The notes under the pieces were generated by a model. It was not told the origin of the DNA. It did no database searches and saw nothing but the letters and a program-made list of their open reading frames with translations. A DNA stretch of 64,000 nt, taken from assembly GCA_963693305.1 (NCBI GenBank), contig OY855910.1, positions 19,622,362 through 19,686,361 of the forward strand, given 5' to 3'. This document shows positions 46,201 to 55,200 of this stretch, piece after piece (position 1 is the stretch's first letter; every line of letters starts with the position of its first letter). This stretch comes from Meandrina meandrites. Lineage: Eukaryota > Cnidaria > Anthozoa > Scleractinia > Meandrinidae. A program made the position numbers and the translations under genes.

Positions 46201-49200
46201 AGGGGAAACTGCTTTAAAATACTCAATCTCTTCGAATTTTTTGTTTTTGAGGATGGTAAGAAGCTGCTTTATCTCTAATATTAGGCAACTTCTTCTGTAT
46301 TATGCGGAAAATGCTTTGCAGGATTTTTAAATAAAAGTCTTAAAACAGTCACACTGCCAATTGATCGCCGCCATTGCATTCTGCACTCCTTTGAGTCTCT
46401 GAGTGTTTTACCTGTTGCCTACTCTGTGTTTTTTTTCTGTTGATTCAATTAACCCTGTTATCTTTCAGTTTATTGTCAAGAGGATGGGACGATGGATTGA
46501 TTTTGACAATGACTACAAGACACTTTATCCCTGGTTTATGGAGTCTGTTTGGTAAGTTCAGTAAACAAAGTGTAATCCTTAATCTGTTTAAGACACAAAT
46601 TTATATTGTAATTTTTGTAAATGCTATGTGTCCACATTTGTTTTGAACATTCAGGTGGACATTCCAGCAGCTGTTTAATAAAAGACTAGTCTACAGGGGT
46701 TTCAAGGTATGACTGCAGCAGCTGTCTTTTTGTTGTGAATCGTAGGGAAAACTGTTGTGTGGTAACTAGAAGTATATTGTACATTGCTGTTGCTTTGATA
46801 ATAATCAAATTATGAATTTACGTATTTTTGTTATGAATATATGAAAGACATATTAATTATATGAATTGTGGATTAATGAATGACATGAATGAAATGACCC
46901 TCATAGTGTGTAAGGATCAGGATTTGAACCCATGACCTCCGCGATATATACTGGTGCATTGCTCTACCAACTAAGCTATGAAGTGAGCAACAAGTGTGAG
47001 CAACATACTGGTATCACAGAGGCCATGGGTTCAAATCCCATTGTAGCCTTGAAATTTTTCTGAGGCTAAAATGCAATTGCTTAAATTACTTACACACTAC
47101 TAGGATCATTTTATTCATTTCATAAAGTATTTTTGTTGTTGCATGTGGTTGAATCCTTAATTTTCTATCCTATGCTGTTTGATAATATGTTGTGTGATTG
47201 CATGTAGGGAGTCTGGGCCAGAAATAAAAACAAAATTAAATTAAAAACAAAATTAAATTGACAGCAAGAAGGCCAAAGGTGTACCACTTTTTATTAATCC
47301 ACATTCTTGCATGCAGTCATTATCCAACCAGAAGCCGGTGATAGCTTCCAGTTGACTTCCGGCTGGTTGGATTAAACCTGCACAAAATAATGTGTCTGAA
47401 TAAATTAAAAGTGGTCTCACTTCTGGGTTCCTTGCTTTACCTTTGGTACCATCTGGTATTTTCCTTTGTCATACATGTTTATGTTATCATAGGTTAACAA
47501 TAACCCAAAACAAAGGAAAATGGACAATTCCAGAAAATATCCATACCAAATAACAGGCTGCTTCCATATTCTAACCCCCTATTACCTTCAGAAATTCCAA
47601 AATGTATTACCCATGCCCTCTGAATCCATAATCGTTAACCCCCCTCCCCTTTGGAATTTCCATTTTTTGTCAATCCCTAAGGAATAACCTTAAGGACTCG
47701 GTAAGACTTACCACAGTTTTTCAGTTATAAGGCGCACAGATTTTTCGACAAAAGTCTGTTTTCCCTGGCAAGTTTCTGCTGTTGATTGCAGTTTTACAAG
47801 AACTTTGCAGGTACCAGTAATAAAAACAAGAATCAAAGATCTCTTCGAGATTCGACTATTTTGCATGGAGTATGAGTTGGGGAAATGTTAGTATTGAAAG
47901 CGGTTTGCGATGCATTAACCCCGGCATATCTAATCGAACAGTTCGGTAATCGAACCCAATCCAACACCAATCGTTCGATTGCTGAACTCAATCGAACATA
48001 ATCGAACTCACAATAAAATTTTGCCAATCAAACGTTTGATTACCGAACGATCAGTAATCGAACTCAATAGAACGTTCGATTACCGTACCCTTGTTCGATA
48101 GGACAATATTCACATCGCATGATAGACACGTGGTCTGTAGAAATTCAGTCTTAAGGTCAAATCACTGCTAGCTTTCCCCTTCCCTTTTCACCCGGCTTTC
48201 AGTAAAAATGTCGAAAACGTCAGGAAGCTACAAGGAGACCTGGGAGGACACTGCACGTATCAAGATTTCGTGTAGTGTAAAAGGCTACCAAGAATGTCGG
48301 TTCAGTGAAGATGTGGGAGAAGAGTTTCTCATCTATAAGAAGATCGGCTCCAATCTTTCTCTCTGTCTTTCTGTCTGTTTACAATCACATCGAAGATAAT
48401 CATATAAGCCATTTCCTATCAACACTCACAGTACATCCGTACATGAGTATCAATCGTTGACACTGACTTTGTTCTGTTCTGTTTCAACAATTATATTCAG
48501 TATGAAGTTATTTTTCTTTGTTGCCATTAAATAATTAACAACTATTCTTTGAAATCGAGGTGAATAGTGGCAGAATATTTACCGAGCCGCGTAGCGGTGA
48601 GGTAAATATTCTGCCGCTATTCACCGAGATTGAAAAGAATAATTGTTTTAGTATATACACACGAAGTGATCTCAAAACAGACAATCTGGACATTTTCAAA
48701 AGGAAACCTATGAAAGGCAATTTTATTGACGTCTAATTTGACGTCTCAATTCATGCGTGAAACACGTACAAAACTATTTACAGATTCTTTTAACATGGCA
48801 AATACACAATCTTCGATAAAATCCTCGTCAAAATGGTCCTTTGACACAGTTCAAATCGGCAACTTTAATCGAAAGTCTGCTTGGAAATCGATAACTGATC
48901 AAACAAAGTTTTCGAAGTTATCGAGAAAGGCTTGTTGTTTGGCTCATTGCGAAGGTGCTTGTCAATGGCGGCTCGAATTGAGGTGAGTGTTGCCTTGTTG
49001 TAATATGACCTGTTATATGTCTTGTTTTCTCGCGGAGATAGAAAACTTCAATTCTTCTTTTTCTATTTCCTCGATTTCGGTGAGAAATTTGTTCTGTCAG
49101 GCAAACCAGTCTACAAAAATACTCGTAATGAGGCAAATTGTAGTTGTGAAGATTAATTGCTGCCTATTTAGCGATAGGTCGAATTGATCACAGTAATTAT

Positions 49201-52200
49201 CTCGATAAACAAACTGAAAAACACTTGTTTGCAAAACATGACTTCTTCACTTATCTTTAAAAACTTTTAGGCCAGAGTTCGTTGCCTTCTTGGTGTTTTC
49301 TGGCTCGCTGTCGCCTTTTATTTTCCCTATTTTTGATTCTGAAACACTAGCGAAACGCGAGTTTACGCCGGCCATTTTGTTTATGTTTTATGGGATAATG
49401 CATTATCCACTCGGTAGCGAGTGAATAATGCAGCATTAGCCCGAGATAGCGAACCAATCAGATTGCTGGAATAGCCAAGATCACTGAGTGTGTATATACT
49501 AAAGGCTGATAGTGACTATACCCTACGCGTTTTACTAGTTTCCGGTGTCAAGAGATACCGTCCGAACAAAATTGCATCGGATTAGTTCGATTTTGTTTGA
49601 TTGGTTCGAAAATCGAACTCACAGCAAAATAGACATTCGATTTTGTTCGATTGCCGAACCCAATCGAACACCAATCGTTCGATTGAGTTCAATTGGATTT
49701 TTGTTCGATTTTGTTCGATTAGATACGCCAGGATGAACCCAAACCAAACTTGAAGACGGTAAAAAAAATTTCTTCACCTCCGCGCATCATTTTAACAACT
49801 CGCAAAAACACGAACTCTTTCTACAAAATATAACACTAGTTCAAAACACTCTGGTGAAAGGTAGGTTTTCTTTCTGTACAACTGTCACTGACATTTATTT
49901 AACCACCAGTGGTATTATCTTGGTACAGAAAAGCGGTAATTGGGGATAATAATTTGCGAATCATGGTGCCGTGAGATAGCGGAAAACTACTGAATTCCTT
50001 CCACAAAATTAACACTCAGATTGCTTTTTATGGAGTATGCGTTGGGGAAATGTCAGTGTTGAAAGCGATTTGCGATGCATTAACCCATTGACTCACAGTC
50101 CAGAAGGCTTTTATTAGCGCGCACCCACCCCCACGCGCCCCCCCCCCCCCCAAAAAAAGAAAATTTGTGGCTCTTTTACGGCATTTAACACAAACGTGCG
50201 AGTGGGAAAAATATACCATATGCGTACTAAATTCAGACAAATAATTCCTTTCTGAAGTAAACGTTTATTACAACTAGACACGCTGAAAGACCAATTCATG
50301 ATTTGAAATGTTAATTATCAACCTTGATAAATTGATCCGAAACCAAACTTGGAAGACGGTGAAAAAAATTTCTTCACCTCCACGTGTCGCAAAAACACAA
50401 ACTCTTTCTACAAAATATAACACTACTTCAAAACACTCTGGTGAAAGGTAGGTTTTCATTCTGTACAACTGTCACTGACATTTATTTAACCACCAGTGGT
50501 ATTATCTTGGTACAGAAAAGCGGTAATTGGGGATAATAATTTGCGAATATCAGATGTCACCATGTGCTTTTCAAATCAATACGCTTCAGAAGCCTAAAAT
50601 CCCAAACGTAGACTGGGCAAATGAAAGAAACTTGAAGGAAGTTTTGTTTTAGATTAATTCTCATTTCAAGATGTAGCTACTAATGTATCAAAGCTTCAAA
50701 ATTCTGCATATTTTTGAAGCCGTGAGATCCTGCATTATTCACGCTAAAGCGTAAGTTTAATTTTAGCCCGACGGCTTTTTGTAGTCAATTTTTCACTAAG
50801 TGGCTTTACCGATCCTTCTAAAAATTCCATTTAAGTTCAAAGCAATATTGTACATTACCATTTTCCTGTCTGAAGTCTTGAGAAGCTGCATTAAGTCGTG
50901 ATCAAGTCCGTGAATTGTGGTCAAAACAAAAGATTGCGTGACGAGCTAAAAATACTGCTATGAATTAAGACGACAAACAATAGACTTGTAACAATAGACA
51001 ATAGCATTTGCCAATATCCTCTGACAAGGAAGATTCGCAGCAGCTTTTAACATCTTAAACTAAACGATTCAATCGATGACTGGAACAGATCTTTGAAAAA
51101 TACCAACCTGTAGATTGCAAAGCTACACAGGCTAAATAACGAGGGACGCGTGAAAATAACACTTCCGCTCGAGAACTGCTGACGCATTCCTATCCAGTGA
51201 CGTTTTTATTACCCACAGCGAAAAGTATTCCCTTGACAAATTAAAACAGTCCCTTGAGAGTATACAAAAATGTGGGTCAGAGAGTGCTAACCCAATGATC
51301 CCAATTCTTACCATTTTCCTTGCAACCAAGCAAAATAGTCGAAAAAAGCGTTGACTTTTTAACATTTTTAACATTGAAAAGTCACAGCAAGTTTCAACAT
51401 GGTTTGTTACTCAGATTACAGTACATGTAATTGTGAAGAAGAGCTCCCCTCAACCGACTGTTGGTTGTCTGTCAGCCGACAGGCTACTGACAGGCCACCA
51501 ACAGACAACTGACAGGTTACTGACAGACGACCGACAGTTTCCCAAAACAGACATTTTACTGTAAAATAGAGCAGAAAAAGCCAGAGCTGACTGACACAGA
51601 AAGCAATATTAAAGACCAGATAAACATTGTATTTCATCGTAATACATCATCTACTTCCTGATACAAAAAAATTGACTGCTCATTGAGATTTTCTTTTATA
51701 TAAAGTTTAATTTGTTAAAAATGTATCAACTGCAGCGTAATTTTCAGTCCACTGGGCAAGTGCTGAAATCACTTTTGAAGATGATTTGATCCAAAATGTG
51801 GGCATAAACTTCTCAAGACCCTACAATGCAATGTGAACCCTTATGTCATGTAAGTATAAATAATGTTTTCACAATTACTCAGATTACTGCACATATGCGA
51901 GTGGTTAGTGAGTTTTAATGGCAATGTTCACATGCATATAGTGGCATTTTGTCCATAACTTGAGCAATAAGCTTATAAAAATAAAAACATACTAATTGCA
52001 AACAAACCTTTGGAATTGTGGGGAGTGGGAAAGTGGCTTTAGGAGACAAGGAAAACACCAAAAAGCACAAGAACCTTTGAAAACAACTTGATAAACAAAG
52101 TGCCAAGCTGTTCTTTTTTAGCACAATGCACATTTGTTTTTTATTCACCTTCATGCCACAAAACTTACAAGATATTTCTTACACACAATACATCACTTAA

Positions 52201-55200
52201 GGTTGTGCAGGACCCTTGCTCATTAATAAATTCATCAGCAAATTTTTTGAGGAGGTGTTATATTGTAAACGTTAAATTCTCTGAATTTTGAATATCGATT
52301 CCTTCAAAACTTATCAAGGATAATCGGGGATGATGGAATTTTTTTATGATTGTCGTTTTACTGAGAGATGACCGTTTACTTTCATGTTACAAGCTCTTAA
52401 GTGTTAATATGCAGATAATGCGATTTGGTGTCCAAGTTTCCAGCTAGAATAGCACACCAAATTAAACGACTATATAACCTAATGGTAAACCATAACCTCT
52501 TTTGTGTTCTGGCCAAAATGAATTTTGCAGATTTAAAAATTGCTGGGAGTTATTGGCTCCTAAGAGGGTAAAACAATGAAATCTAAACTTTTTGAAATTG
52601 GATTTTAAAATTTCGCTTTGACCAGAACACAATAGAGTACACCAAGTTTATGTTCCTAGTGAATCAACTCATGAAATTCTGTATCGGCGGACACAAATTT
52701 GCAGGTTTTGCCGCTTCTGAAGACCTTCCGAATCTATGTTTACAACGACGTGCGCTATATTCAAAACTGTGAATCTTATTATTATAATTTGCAACCTTCC
52801 AGCGCATGGGACACAAGGCTGTCAAAGCTGAGAACAATAACATAATTACTGATACAAAGAATGTTTAGAAATATATTCTTATGAATATTTTGTTTGTCGT
52901 CAGCTTGAGTTGTCGCAGTTTGTGCGTTCCCTTTGAATAAATGCATGCGTAATGTAGCAAGGGTCCTGCGCAGCCTTAAATACAGTACATTACTTACATC
53001 AAATTTGAAATACATCTCTTTGAGACACGTTATATTACCTAGAAAACAACAGTTACTGACATGTATAATGCGTTACTTAATTACACTACATCGCTTATTA
53101 CTTATATTACAACCCTAATATCTTGAAATACAAATTACAACTCCCATCTACTGACAATGTTACAAAATAAAAAGACTGACATACACTATTAAAACTGTGA
53201 TACATATTTATCTCTACAAAAAATCTTGCCAGTTTACGTTAAAGTGAGTGAGTTTATTCTCACTTATGGCGATGTATTTTTCGAGCTCTATTTTTTCCTG
53301 CGCGGAGATGACAAAATCCACAAACTGATATTTTTTTTTTTTTTTAGCACAGATGAACAGGAAAAACTTGCCACGAGAATAAGGTGGTTGATTGTTTGAA
53401 GCGAAGCTTGCTTTTCTAAACTTGGTAACCAAGCTACAAAATCAGTGGAGTACTGATTGTTGATAACTACACATTTGCCAGGTTACTAAGCAGTGAAGGT
53501 CTAAGCGAGAAGATGTTTTCTCCAAGTGGGTTTACGGCTTTATTAGCAGGAAATGTCAACTCTAATCCAGAAAATGTGCAAAGTAGTAATAACAACATTC
53601 ATTCAAATTTTTTTCCTGAATAGGAAAAGAAAAGTCCACAAATAAAATCACCTGTCTGTACCCTCTGGAAATCCCAGATCTGAAACCCCCCGATGCCTTT
53701 GGAATGCCAATCATTAAAGTACCCCCTCATGCCTTTGGAATCCCAGTTCAAAGAACCTCCCCTGCCCTTGAAATTCCAAAAAGCCGTCTGTTGTATGGTA
53801 TGAAGATTTTTTTCTGGAATTGCCCAATACCAAATTGTACCAAGGGTAAAATTGAACCACAGCCTATATACTGATATATATATATTCAAATAAGTATAGC
53901 AAAAAGTACATTTCAGGCAGAAGGGGGGCTCTGATAAGAAACCTTCAAAATTCCAAATAGGGGTGAGGGATGGTGACTTTATCAAACACCTCTAAATGTA
54001 AATGTTAGGGAGGCTGGGAGGGAGAATGATGTTAGATGGTTTGAGAAATCAGGGGTAAAATAACAGAGAAGTACCATCCAAGGGAAACGAAAATTGGTTG
54101 GAGAAATCATGGTTTTTCAAGAAACAAGGGTTTGGAGAAATCAGGATATATTGTAGTAAAGTAAATTGTAATTTTCATATTGCATCTTAACTTCAGGTTA
54201 TGCCATATTCTACAAGATGTAGTACTCCATTGTCAAACTTTGAATCCAACCAGAACTACAAAGAAACTATGGATCCATCTGGTAAGAATGAACCCTTATC
54301 TTTTATTTCTTCTGCAATGAAGATGCAAACCTACATTGTAGTGATAACAAGAACCCCTTTGGGTCCATAGACAGGCCTTGGAGCATTCTATCATAATTGG
54401 GATCAGTTCTCTCATTTTGATTGGTCAAGAATGTGTACTGAAGGACTCAGCAGCAATTCAAATTAGTCTTGAACAAGAGTACTTTAAAGGGACATGGTCA
54501 GCTTTGTGGCCGCACTGACCTGGACCCTAGTTTTCTCACTTTGAAAAAAGTCCACCTCAACCCGAAATCAAAAATACGCTTCGAGTACATCTCAAAATCC
54601 GCTTCAATCAATTATGCCAATGTAACGATACATACTTTGATGCATCGTACGGCGCTAGAAAAAGGATCCTGAGATTCGCACAAACAACATGCCAACTCAC
54701 AGAAAGAGTGAAAGTTGTAAAAAGGAAATTATAAAAGCAAAATATCCGATTGAAAGCAGAAATGACCGCGATCACTTGTGTTTCTCACCTCTACTGATAT
54801 TTCTTCGACTTCAGAGGCATTCGTTGACACTAGCCTTTCCCTGTACAAGTCCATCGGTAAATTCTGCATGGTTTCAATAAAATCAGTTTCTAATAATGTA
54901 ACATGTATATAACCACTACTTTGATTTGCAAATACTTCGATTCGACAAGGTTTGTTGATGCGCTTTTCAGTTTCTGTTCTTTGCTCGCACGTCTTGTGAT
55001 GAAGTGTGATATGCAAATTATCTATGAAATGGTATCTGATGCGCATGTGCACCAGCTGACCGTGTTCCTTTAAGTAACAAAAGGCATCTACCATTGCAAT
55101 TGTGCTTCACAAAGTCAAAGGCTTGGCAAGGTGGCATTCCTACCGTTCTGCCAAAGACCATTTTAGAAGGTTGAATTATGAGGCCCCTGATCTTTAACCA

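Larger units (their letters stand above)
47922..49732. mobile_element. 1.8-kb hAT-like element rich in AATCGAAC words
   Basis: Left CGGCATATCTAATCGAACA, right TGTTCGATTAGATACGCCAG(G). Flanks ATTAACCC (47914-47921) and ATGAACCC (49733-49740) agree at 7 of 8 bases. TAATCGAAC/GTTCGATT words fill the first and last 150-200 bp. It contains the palindrome at 48527 and an exon-like ORF at 48726. Its GGC(G)ATATC start resembles the element at 20900. Confidence 0.7.
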
